The position numbers were made by a program, and so were the translations under genes. From Distichodus sexfasciatus (lineage: Eukaryota; Chordata; Actinopteri; Characiformes; Distichodontidae): a DNA stretch of 64,000 bases. Positions 46,200 to 59,300 of this stretch are shown in pieces; the first letter of the stretch is position 1; each line of letters begins with the position of its first letter. Location: the NCBI GenBank assembly GCA_032718565.1, contig JAVGVS010000018.1:2152254-2216253 (forward strand). Direction: 5' to 3'. The notes below the pieces were generated by a model. It had not been told where the DNA came from. It searched no databases and worked only from the letters and a program-made list of their open reading frames with translations.

Positions 46200-48509
46200 G
46201 CTGCTGTTTTGTTATATTAACATGCACACAAAAATAGATAATAAGCAATGTGAAAGCCAAAAAAACTTTCACTAACAGAGCTTTTGGCAAAAGGATCTGC
46301 TAAAACGGAATTGTATGAAAATGTATCAGACATTATCACCACGTGTACAAAGACTTTAGCCATCTCATTTCCGACTGGGCAAACATGGGCAGCCTGTGGT
46401 GTTTTTTTTGTTACCGAGCACTTAACCAATCATTATTGACTGTCCCACTTGAACCATGTAGGGCAAAACGACCATGACAAACAATTGACAGGACCAATCT
46501 GGCCAGCAACACTGTGATTCAATCTCCTGCTGTCCCTCACTTCAATGGCCCATGTCCTCTACTAGACTGTTCAGATGTACTATGCACTCAAAAGAATGGC
46601 ATACCACTCCGCAGAAGACTATGGATTTCTTCTAGCAAGGGCTGTTTGAAGGTGCTACAAACCTTGGTTTGCAGAAAAGGACCTGAAGTCCATATCTTAT
46701 AGTAGATTTTTAAGTATTTATTTGCAGCACAACTGTGTATTCATAATTTAGCTTTGTGCTCATTGCAAGGTTACAGATTATGAATATGGCATTCATACAC
46801 ACCTGATAGGACAATGGTGCTACAGATATCCTTGCAAACCAGTTAATCATCCTAGCTATTTTTACTTCAGAATATAACATGCTTCTGTTTGTGTATGTCC
46901 AACAGTCTGCAGTCTGGGCCTGATTGTAGGTCAGCTTTGACCTAGGTTTAGAGGTTTAGAGGCAACATTGACCAGCCCTGATAGACACTGTTCTACTTTT
47001 CAAGTGCATAACACCCCTCTCTTTTTTATTTCTTCATTTAAGCATTATTTACATTTATTAAAGAATGTAGGCTATTCCTGATAATCATCCATGGACATTA
47101 ATGGCAATGCGTTCTAGCAAACTCAGACTTTGCCTGAACCTTTTCCCTTTTTCTTATACATGATATGAACCACATTCATTAGTCTTAACTTCAAGCAGTT
47201 TGCAAACAAAATGCACCATCCAAGGCCCCTACATCCAAAGTAATAAGAACTTTAAGCAAAGGAACATAAATAAAATATCATATACTATATAAAAATATAT
47301 AGCTTCATTGAGCAAAGTGAACTTCTCTCCATGAAAATTCTGGAAAATGCATGCAATAACCCTAACCCTAACCCAATCTAACATTAGTCCAAATGGAGAG
47401 AAGCTTCAGAGATATAGATCAAACATCATGACTTTTAAGAAAATCATTTATGTCTACAGTTTCAGTGTAAACCCAAGAGAAAGTCTTTATGTACTGTTGC
47501 AGTAATTAACAGTGCAGTATTGCAGTAGGTGTGGGGCTACGGAATACTCTATGTAGCAAAAATCATGAGGGAGGCGCAAAAGGACACAGTCTGTTTAAGC
47601 AGCACACACAGGGACAATTCAACACAACCACTGTGCTCAGACTGGGACTCGATACAAATCCTCCATTACTGTGATAGACTTGACCAATCCCATGGCAAGC
47701 ACAACATAATTCATCATTCATAGCAAAGAGGACTTGATAAACAAAATGGGATTTCTCACAATCTATTGTAAACACTTTCAACTGGACTTTCTGCAACTAA
47801 TGCTATTGATAGACTACATATTAGAGCTGCTAAGTCTTACTACTACAGACTCCACAACTCTGTATATAAAAGTTTAAAAGAAAATCTACTTTAAAAGCCC
47901 AACATACAAAAGTTAACACATAAAACTGTGCACATGTACAATAAGTCCAGGCTACTGTTTAGTAGCTACTGTGAAAATGTTAAAATTTTACAGTGGCAAT
48001 GCAACATAAATGTCCATTTGACATACAATAAAAATGAGAATCTGGCACTTTCTCAGCATTGTTTAAAAATGGATCAGACAGCTATAGACAAATAAAGCAA
48101 ACCAGATTTTCTTGTAAATAAATACTGAATGAGGCTGTACGTATACATGAGGCAAACTCATTCACAAAACATTGAGAAAATAACAACACACCCTCCAGTT
48201 ATATGTAGAATCAACAGGCCAGAACCTTATAATTAGAAACTCAACAATTACATTCACCTTCTCTAACGTCTTTATCTAAGCATCTTTATAAAATATGTGA
48301 ACTTGTGTATATTAATGTTACAATACGTTCTCAGAACAGAACAAGCATGCAGCTATGAGGGAGTCATCAAGACAAGAATATGCAGCCATTTCAGTTGTTA
48401 GAAAGACAGTTCCAGCTGATAAGAGTTCTGCAATTATATGCAGGTCAATCCCATGAAATTGCACTGTGGCATAAAGTGCTAAAGTGAATATGATATGTTC
48501 TAGTCACCA

Positions 48510-48531
48510 GACACACACACACACACACACA
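48510..48531. repeat. (AC)n microsatellite
   Basis: Eleven AC units. Confidence 0.85.
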
Positions 48532-49479
48532 TTTTGACTGATAAAGGTACGCTATACTGTCTGCTCAATCGCGTCATGCCTGGGCAGGGATATGACTTGT
48601 TTGTCAGAAATGAGCTACTATTTGAAATGACCTCAACTCTCAGTATTAAGGGCCTGCAGAATGCACAACTAGCTTGGCACTGTGCCTACACAAATCTCCC
48701 AAAGGTGAGAAATAGTAGGAAAAGTACACTTTTTGGGGCTCTATGGGGCTCTGGCAGACTGCAAGTGGTGTCATAAATATTCATAATCTCCATTGTGTCC
48801 ACTCCTTTTCACACAATTTGAGACACTTATTTTGCACTCTGAATCACTGTATTTAAATGATGAGACATTCACAATGTCATGTCTGACAATGGAATCCAAC
48901 CAGAAACAACACTGGCAAATAGACGGCAGGGTAACAAGCCCCAAAATTGTATTTCTACCAAAAGAAAACATAAGTACCCAATTGTGAGAGAAGTTTAAAA
49001 AATACTTAGGTACTGCTTAGTATACCTGAATGCAATATTAAGTGGCCAGATGTAGACAGATAATCTTAAAACTTGCTTTAATACTGACTGTTGGATGAGC
49101 AGCTTTGTATGACACCTACAGTCTAAATTTAAAGTCTTCGTATTATTTTATTCAACAGTTATACATTATATTTTAATGACTGATGTTTCAGACAGTGCAA
49201 TATATTATTATAATGGTATATGAAATCTAATCAGATCAATTCTAGCCAAACATTTCAACTCACCAGTGGCAAAAAGTTTTCTTAGTTCTGCTTCCACAAA
49301 TAAAAGTCTTTGAATATTTTATAGTGTTACCATTTTAAAAATATCCAGAGTTAAAGCAAAACTTCCACGTCAGAGGGCACATAGCAATACAACAGTACAG
49401 AACAAAAAGGAACAAACACAACTATATTTAAAAGCCTCTAGAGAAAATCATCTACCAAAACTGTTTTATACAAGTTATG

Positions 49480-49918
49480 CCCAGATTCAGGATTTATTTA
49501 CTTAATTATTTACTGTATTTTACTTAAGTGATACTGAAGTATTTAATACAGTGCAAAATATAGCATCTCAAGTGAAAACTTCTTGAATTTGGAGACTGCA
49601 TCAAAATTTTCTCATTATGAAATTTTTAAAGTTTTTAAAAAATATCTCATCAAACAAAGTTTGCTGATACATTTCCAAAAATCATTTCATCTGATGGGAT
49701 TAAGTAAAATTGGTATGTAAAAAATAGAAACAGTAATCTTAAAAGAAGTTTAGGAAAATCTAAAAAATATTAAATAACAATAGCTTTTCTAAACTCTGTA
49801 ATGTATGTGCTAAAATATAATCTTTTGCAGTATATATCCACGTCAAATACTGAAGCATAAAGGTTTTTAACACATTTCTCAGCTCTGTGTGTGCGCATTT
49901 GCGGAAAGATTTTCTGAC
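49480..49918 (-). other. plcb4: plcb4 3'UTR (presumed)
   Basis: AT-rich sequence downstream of the stop on the - strand; AATAAA (read on -) at 49493-49498 is the first clear polyadenylation hexamer. Longer 3'UTRs are possible. Confidence 0.45.
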
Positions 49919-50007
49919 TCATGTGCTTAGGGAGTCCAGGGTGCCAGCGTGACTTGTGATCAGTCCTCCTTCTTCTCTCTGCGCTGTGTGTGTTGCATCA
50001 CTTAAAC
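49919..50007 (-). CDS. plcb4: plcb4 last coding exon
   Basis: Continues as GLSDATHTAQREEGGLITS then HAGTLDSLST and stops at TGA. Acceptor TTTACAG. Little identity to the human tail, but frame and length are right. Confidence 0.75.
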
Positions 50008-53000
50008 CTGTAAAGCAAAACCGAGCATTAGAACTCCAGCAATCAAAAGCCATGCACAAAATCCCATAATGCCAGACTCTTTTTTTGTACGTTTCAGTGA
50101 TTTTTTTGCCTCACATTTATAGGACCATCTCAAAGTATTGAAAGCAGCCGAGTTCCCTAAACTGAATTTCGCAGAGCGTCTTCGTAGTGTTTCAGTCAGG
50201 TTGTACTGCAGTTGCTGCTGATTTAAATAGTTGGCAAAAAACAGAATACACCACAAAGAGTCAAAGAGACTCTTTCACACAAAAAATAGTGTTCAATAGT
50301 GTATTGGAAACTCAGCATCGGTGAAGTATGAGCATTTAAGATATGCCATGTGATGAATACATGCATATGCTGTAAAATAACAAAACTCTCAGCTCTTTAA
50401 GGGATATGCAATGCATCCAGAAAGCACTTGAGGACTCCATGCTTTCTGATAGGTTCAGTAAGCACGGAACCCATAGGAGAACAGAACACTGCCTCAGATC
50501 AGCTCCAGTGCTTCGGCAGTGTGCGGGAGAGCAGGCATTAAGCAACACTTCACAGGCACGATGCATTGCACTTTCACAGAGAGATGTAAAAGAATTATGA
50601 GCTAGCAGCGGTATTGTAAAATTGATTTGTGAACACAAGCACCCACCTTGACACTGAGGGCTTGAATGATGTGATTTCAACAGCTATGCGAGACAGAAAT
50701 TAAAAACGAAATGAAGTAATAAAAGAAAACAGATTGACAAAATTAGCATGAGTGGATAATGGTGTAGCTGAGAGTGATGTAATAATTCCACATTTGAGAA
50801 ACCTGCTCTACCTCCGTCATGTATTTATCAAGCAGCTCCATTTGCTCACGCTGGGCTGTCTGGAGCTGTTCAATCTCCTTGGACTGGGTCATGGCAAGCT
50901 GTCAATCAACATTATAAACCTCATTCAACATAATTAATGCATGGAGAGAAATAGACCTGTGCAACTCTGTCGCAAGAAAACGGATCCATACCCTTTTCCT
51001 CTCGGTGAGGAATTTTCTTGTGTTGTTGCTGTTCAGTTCTCGAACTCTCCTACAAAACAGAAAAACAGAATCACAAAAGCTCCACAGTGGACAGCAGTAA
51101 CCAACAGACCATTATTCTTTATTAGCACAGAGACGATCTGTGCTAACCAATTCTGCTCCGCTGCTCTTTGCGACGTGCTTCTTTATTGCACTAACATAGT
51201 TGGGATAGGACATTTACCACAGGCAAACCACTGTGTGTGTAGGTGGGTTTGTGTCATGTTCTTTTTCTGTAAGGGAACCATTACCGTTCTCTCTCAGCCT
51301 TGTTTTTGATGCTTTTGTCCTGACTGATTGCTTTGCTGTTCTCCATTGAGGACTTTGCTTGGTTGGCTCTCATCTCCTTACTTTGTCTAAAATAAAACAG
51401 GACATACAAACAAAAAGAAAAGAATATAGTGAGAGTGAGTGCTGGAAATAGAAAAAGAACAATAAGGCAATAATGAATTCCAAATTGTAAATGAATATAT
51501 CCGTTTGCAATGAAAATTAACTCACTGATGTTGCAGTATTTCCTGTGAAGGAAATTTATTTTGTCATAAACAACAGCAGACAGCGCGAACCAAACAATAT
51601 CCCCCAGTAAAGAGCATGACCCGAGGCTATTATTTGGCCCAGTAGGGATGCATGAAGCCGTCACAGAGGGCTACTTCCTACATGTGATACATGCGAAGTA
51701 TTGCAGCATCTTTCTACAGCTTCTAAAATGACTATGTCAGGCTTAATATTCATGGCTTTGTTGACGTTCAGCTTACGTGACAAGCCTGGATAATGCTACG
51801 GTCCACACATGTAGTTTTTTTATAAACCGCAAGAGAACGTGAAACGTCAGCGGCTGCGCCAGAGTGGAAAAACTGAACTGAAGGCACGCACTCAAATCTT
51901 TTGAGAAAAGCAAAACCTCTTCGAATGCTGATGTTAAAGTTACAGTAATGCTAGCGAGGATGTATTTTTGAACATCATGTATTCAGCTCGGAAAAATGAA
52001 ACTCCGTGTTTGCGCACATTACAGACTGATCCTCAACTCATTCCCACTGAAATATTGAGCAGCACTCCTACATCTAAAAAGCTCACCGCTCATGGAGGTG
52101 CGTGAGCTGCTGTGTTTGCTGCTGCTGTGTCATTAGCATCAGTTTCCTGAGCTGCTCGCACTGCTGGTGCACGTGCTGCTTTCTCAGATCCTGGCTCTCT
52201 GCTTCATGCGCCTTCAGCATTGCAGCCAACTCCTGAGCATGCGCCGCAGTCGTATCCTTAACCTGTCGGAAACGTGAGAAAACGCCTCTCTGAGCCTGCC
52301 GTCACCAAGGAAAACAAAGTCAACCTTTCTGTGAGAGGAAGAAACAAAGGGAATTTGGCACCTTTGTTTTGTGGTCTGTGGTTATGGTCTTCATCTTCAT
52401 TTCACTGTCTCCGCTCAGTTCGCAGCAGTTACTTTCACTAAAGTCACATGAAAAATTCAAAATGGAATCTTCTCGTTTTATACACAAAACAAGATTAAAA
52501 ATGCAGTGGGTTGATTAACCATAACTGCATGGCTCCATTGTTCATTCTCCATGTTTACATCTTAAGCTTTTAATCATGAGATTTGTTAAAAACATAACAG
52601 TGCATCTTCATCATCTGACTTTAATTAATAGGCATTTGATGACTATTAATTTTTATAGTTAGATGAATCACAGTGTCAAGTGGGAAACCCAGCAAAACGT
52701 ATGTATCTGAAACAGTGAGCCAACTGTAGAATTAATCATTAAACTGTATAATTAAAAACAATTAATATCAAAATGGTCCTGCAGCAGACTGAGCATGCTA
52801 ACAAATACACAAACTGGTGGAGTAAGTAGTGGTCAGAGCGGGTGTAAGACGGGTGTTTCTCATACCAGAGCTTCTTCTTAGTTCTTTCTAGTTGTTTTTC
52901 TAGTGCCTGCTTTTCTTTTTCATGTTGGGCCACAATCTTGTCCACTTGAGCGCGATGAGACCTCTGCAATGCAGCATGAGCCTGCACCATGAAGGAACAA

Positions 53001-56000
53001 GATCATCACATTAAAAGGTTTAGTACTCCAACCCCTCCAGGCTCACACTCCTGACACTACGCTTTGTGAGCAGTAATTGGAAAAGCGTGCAGAGGAACAC
53101 CCATAATCAAATAAACTTACTGCTTAAACTCAACTTCAGTTTACCTTTGCATGCCTTTTCTTCAGAGCATTGACTTCCTTTAGTTGTTTCTTTATCAGCT
53201 TCAAGTACACCTGGAATATATTAAACATATAGTGCAAACCGCCACTTACAAACTCTATCCAATAATACAGTATATACAGTACGAGTTAAATAGTTCCTAA
53301 AACATCAATATTAAACCAGGCTTATTCACGATATGGATAAGACTATAAACATTTCTATACCTTCATCTGCTTCAGATCATCAACAGTAACTTGAGGCATA
53401 GCAACAATCATATCTAAAAGGTAAACAAAACCTAATAAATAAGTACGGTAAAGTAAGTGATGCTGTGGTTGTGAAAAAATCCCAGTTTGCTATGTGATTC
53501 TGCAGGCTTAAGCAGGTGGAGGAGTGACAATACCTTTTTTGGAGCACATGCTGGCATTCTGTCCTGTCGATGTGCTGTGCGGCTCCGAACCCTTCGGTGA
53601 TGATGCAGCCTTCACCTGGCTCGCCTTTCCTTTTTTACTCCTCTTCGAGCTGTCGTTTGGCACATCAGCTATCTCCCACTGCATGAACAACCAACAGACT
53701 CATTATCAGGGCTGACAACATGGGAGAAGCATATTTCAATATATATATGGAGTTCCACATGAAGCATCTAAATTATTCTTCATTATCAGAATTATAATTC
53801 AGCATCATAATTGGTATTTAGCAATTCTAAATAGGAAAAAATTTGAGTCAATATTAAAATGCCAGAAAGTGCAGTGTTGATTTTAGGTAATGTGATCATT
53901 AATGGCCGATGTTTATAAGGTGAGATGTGGAGGTGATGGAGAAGCTCACCGTCTCAATGCCCATGGCTTTCATTTGATCTGTTCTCTTTTCACAGATGGA
54001 TAGAAACTTTTTCGGGTCAGACAGTGCATCTACAATGGCTGAAAAAGAACATGTTAATGCAGACTAAGCAAACTAAAGATATATATATATATATATATTT
54101 TTTTTTTTTTTCTTCCTGAGATAAAGTACTAAATTAAACCAATAAAATAACTGACTGTCTTATATGAAATTACTACATTACAGCAGTATGAACTAGGCAA
54201 CTTCCTTATTCATGAAATCCCCTCCCACCCAAGAAAGTTTGTATTTCCATTCAATTGTATTTGAATAAAGTTAATTAGATTGTAAATGCATTTCCATTAA
54301 TGACAACATATCCAGTACTTTGTTTTTTTTTGTAGCCAACATCTGACCTTTTCAGGACAGTTTTCACCTTACTGTAATCTTTAGAAACTGTTTTGCTAAT
54401 TCTATTCTAATGTCTTTCAATTCATATCATGGATTATACATCTGTTGAAACTCAAGAAACAAACTCTGAAACTATAACAATCTCCATCCTCACATACATA
54501 ACCATTTATGTCCACAATTAAGGAAGCCTAGAGCACTTATGAGCAATGATGAACACCTGTTAGTCCTTTGGCTCAGTTCTATGCTCGGCTGAGTGAGTGT
54601 CTAAATAATTGATGTCATGAATATGCAATAATAATTACCAATTAGATTTACTTCATTACTTCCCACTGCTTCTCTGCCATCTTAAAAACTAATAATTCAT
54701 TTTGAGCACTGTGTAAAAAGGTATTTAAAGGTTTTCTTTCTTAAATATTTAACTTCAAGTCGAGTCTGTTCTCTACACGCTGCATTTGTGAACAAGAACT
54801 CGAGGAAGCTTCCTAACCTCCAAATCCGTCTGGGACATATGTTCTGAGAACGATGCTGCAGAAGACTGTGGGCAAGGTGAGGGGATTGTTGCCCTCGTTT
54901 CTTAGGGAGATGTGTCTGTAGCCAGCCTGTAGACCGTCCAGGGGGAGGATTCTCTGGCCAATCAGCTTATTGTTGTCATCATACACTGCTATTCTGAGCA
55001 CTGCAAGGTCCGGCAGGATTACCTTTGGGTTGGCAGAAAGTGTATTATTCAGTCTGTATGTGTACGTGTGCATGGTGTGTGTGTACATGAGGAATTTTTG
55101 CGATAAGCAGAAATACACAGTCCACTGAAGCAAAGACATGAGCAGAGAAGCAGAGAGGAATGGCATCACACACACACACACTTTTCCATTTATACCATTG
55201 AACACTCAGTAGTCTAAGCTTAATGATATCATAAAGCCGTCTCAAAAAGAAAAACGGCAAGGCGGAGGCTGCGATAATCAGAGGTGCTACTAAACAAATA
55301 AAACCCTCAGAATAAAAATACAGTTTTGCTGAAGAAGTGCAGGGCATTTACCTTTCTAAACACAAACGGCTCCTCGTTGTATACAGGGTTTAGTCCATTG
55401 TTCATCACCATCCTAGTTCGGAACTCTTTGCGTATGGTATCTGCGGGCAGTCCATACATGTCCACCTCCACATATGTTCCAATCTTCTTGTCAGATAAAA
55501 ATTGGCCTGAAATCACCTTAACAGGTGAGAATGATTATTTTAGGATATTGACAGGAATTTTTTTAGGAAGTGTATAGCATATATATGACATTAAAGGACA
55601 AATTAGCTTTCATTTAGCTACATGAACATCTTCAAACAAAGTACCACTCGTCACCACCAGCTAAAAGGATGGTGATTGCCGGCAACTTCGGACTCTCCAT
55701 AACCCATGTCAGTTGGTTTTTCTCAAAAGAGCAGATGCTTCTTAGTCCTCATATTTAACAAAAAAGGCTTACAAAAACTAAATCTGAAGAGGACAAACCT
55801 GGACACTGCAAGTGGCCGCAATCACACCATCCACAGGAGTCTCAGTGAAAGGGTCAAACATGCGGTCCGGCCGACGCATGAAATCTGGCTTCAGCAAAAA
55901 CCTGAGAGGACAAACGCAGAAGTACAAATAAGCCGTTAAAGGCATGCCGCCTTATTTGCATTTAAGTACAACAGAGGCATTCATCACTGCAGCCATTATC

Positions 56001-56310
56001 TCCAGTCACCTTAAAGCAGTGACCCATTTAATTAAGCCCCCACTTGTCCCGTACTCAATTTACACTTTTGTACATAACGCTAATGGATAATAAAACACAT
56101 TGCTGTGATAAATGTGTTGATTAACACGTTTAGAGTTTTCACACTATCGTGGCTTTTCACAGCGTGTAGAGCACATCGTTATTTGATGAAAGTAATTAAC
56201 ACTGTCAACTGGCACCATTCTGCAGATCATGTTTTTTTCTTCTTCTTCAAGGAGTAGATCTGCTACAGAATTTCACATGCATCACATGGGTACATAAAGC
56301 ACAACATTAC

Positions 56311-56348
<38 letters not shown>

Positions 56349-59300
56349 GGGCTGTGGTAAACGCTGCGGCCTCACAGCAAGAAGGTTCCTGGGTCGGCCT
56401 TAGAGCCTTTCTGGTTGGAGTTTGCATGCTCTCCCCGTGTTTGTGTGGGTTTCCTCCCACCCACAGTCCAAAAGTGTGCAATGTAGGTTAATTGGGGACT
56501 CTAAATGGGCCCTGTAAGGTGTGAATGAGAGTGTGAGTGTGTGTGCCCTGTAGTGTGTTGGCATCTGCCCAGGGTTGTTCCCTGCCTTGTGCCCGTAAGT
56601 GCCCAGGATAGGCTCCGGTCCCCCCGCGACCCCAGTTGGGATTCAGCGGTTCAGATAATGAATGAATGAATGATGTGGTATTGGGGCTGTGTCTGCAACA
56701 TGTTAATTAAATCAAGAGTTCATGTTTAATGTGCATGGTAATGTTCACTTACCCACATGAACCATTATACTCAAACTTGCCTTGGTTCAACTGCATTGCC
56801 AAATCTGAAATGAGACAGTAGGCATCACACACACTGAGCACAACTGAGCCACACTGGCTCATACCGACTAATTTCTGACTTATAAATAGTTATTGGATGT
56901 GCCATGCTAACCTTCAATAGAGATTACACACACAGACTTCTGATTGCTGCACACTAAGTTTTAAGTATGTAAGAGCTATCAGAACAGGCCTTGAAATGCC
57001 ACTCCAGATGTCTTGGGATGGCACAAGGGTTTACAGAGTGAGTGTTTGTCTTTAATATTGAAAAAATATTCTTTTAAAAACAGTGAGGTGAAAGGAAGGA
57101 GGTTCACTGCAAGCAAAGTGAGCAAGATTAAACAGAAGGATCCAATTGTTAATTAAATATACTGTTGATTCCTAAATTAATTTGAAAAATAAACCAACAT
57201 GAAACAGCCCCAGGGTTTGGTCCAGGACTGATTTAACACAAATGGGAAAATGAATCTGCTAAATTTGGAATTTTGCTTCCAGACTAAAATCCACAAACTC
57301 TAATATTCTACAGTTGGCCTATGGCCGATTGTGCAGCGAATCAGTTACAGCGTGTGATGGAGAATAATGTTTGTACAGTATGTCTGTGACTGCATGTGTG
57401 TGTGTAGACATAGCTGTTACTGCCAATCAACAACAGCAGAGTTTGCATTACCTGGGGTCTGAAAGTTCAGAGATACCATCTGGCAGCCGGCGTTCCAGAA
57501 GATCTGAGGCATATAATTACTGGAGTCCACTCGTCCTCCTTTTGGGTAAATTCGACTCATCTGCCGCTTGTTGTAGCTGCTCATCTTGTTCAGGGAAAAA
57601 GCAGTGAGTGTTCGTGAAATTCAAGTAGAATCGGTGGATTATTTATAGATCACAATGTGTTGGAATAAGGTTGATCCGATGGGGCATATTCTGCGGGGGC
57701 TGTTGCACTGCAGACCACAAGCACGCTCACTTTAAATTTGTCTTTTTGGAATAGAACAGAGAGAGAAAATCTGTTCTTGTAGACATTGTTCTTGTTGCAG
57801 CACTCTTTTATATAACTGCTTAATATGCAATACTCATCAGATCTTGTGCTTGTTGTTTCAAACATTGCAAGTAAGCAATAATATTTAACTGTACACTCTT
57901 TCTTGATAATATTTCAAGACACTGCATACTTCCACATGCTTATGTATAAGATTAGAAATACATAAAAAAATATTAATGTCTATACAAACAATTAAATAAT
58001 CACTAACAGTTGAATTTCATTTCCTGGGTTTGCATTAATATCAGAATTCTGATGACTTTTACTGTTTTGCAACTTAGTATTTTCAAACAGCTACCGATTA
58101 TTTCATTACCTTGTCAAGCTAATAATTAATACAAAACCAGCTATTGTCACTAGGCTCATGTGAATACAACACAGTGGTCTCGAGTTGTGAACTAGACAAT
58201 ACTGACATACAGGATGCAACTGCACTCAAGGTGACACAGATAACATGACAATATCACATATATGGGAAAAGAAGTCTATGATGAAACAACTATTACAGTT
58301 CTGACACAGTGGCCAACAACCTGCTATGAAGCCTCTAAGCCCTTGGAGCTGTACACTAACTTAATAACTTGCTCAAACCCACATGAGAGGATCTTCTTTG
58401 GCAAAGTGTGGCCTCAAGCGGACATGGAGAAACAAAAAGAACATTCGAACACAATTCTAGTCAGTCTTATAGGGTCCACCTGTGAGAAGTAAGTGACAGA
58501 TGACTCTTCATACGCTGTGTTTTGTGTGTCAGGGTCCTGTGTGGCTCTAAGGAATTCAACCTTGTTGTGTAGCATGCTTGGCTGACAGAGGCTAGCACAA
58601 TTCTGGCACAAGTGCATGAAAAGCCCAGAGAAACATGCTGTAGTCAAAGACATTCTAGAAGGCTCAGATGAATCTTGTCGTAAATTCATGGGCTTTTCAA
58701 ATACTCACCGGACACTTGCTTAAGACAGGTTTGTAAAAGTAGAGGGGAAATAATGCACTACTGAGATGTCAATGACTGGCTTTAGGGGAAGTACGCATTT
58801 ATTAAGGCAGTAAGCGGAAAAGTGCGTAATGTTAATACTAATAAAGGAATAAAGTCCATAAAATCTCAATAGTGTATTACAAGGACTCCTGGAAATTAGT
58901 CAGTTCAACAGGAAGTGCCTAGAATTCCAGTCAAACCGTCCTTGAAGAATATATACCTAGTGAAAGTCAGGAAACCAAGACTTAGATGCTAGCAGGGCCT
59001 GTTGGCAGGGTGCTAGCCAACTGGCCTTAGCAAGGTAGGCTTAAGAGACTGCCTACAGCCATATGAAAGAACAATGGAAGGGCCAGGTGTACTTCTGCTG
59101 GCATGTGCTGTGAAAATAAACTAGTATTTCCAAGAAGCACCACCATCTGTCTGTGTAGAGGAAACAAAGAGCACAGCAAGAGAGAACGCTTTGTAAAGAG
59201 CAAAATATAGCAATGCAGAGGCTAGGACAGTCAAAAAAAAGAAGAAGCTTAGAGGTACAGAGACCTTGGTATGCAGGACAACCTAGGGAGTTCTAAAATT

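Larger units (their letters stand above)
39321..49490. other. tpo-plcb4 convergent intergenic region
   Basis: About 10 kb between two convergent genes. Contains SINE-A (41515-41858), a Tc1-like MITE (44680-44992), SINE-B (45985-46199), a (TC)n tract (43139-43171) and an (AC)n tract (48510-48531). Around 42,640-42,920 may be a remnant of another dispersed repeat. Remaining frames, up to 138 codons, show no recognisable protein. Part of the right side may be plcb4 3'UTR. Confidence 0.55.

Noticed and set aside
47357..47374. Three TAACCC telomere-type repeats
   Set aside because: Too short to indicate an interstitial telomere or fusion point; could be chance.
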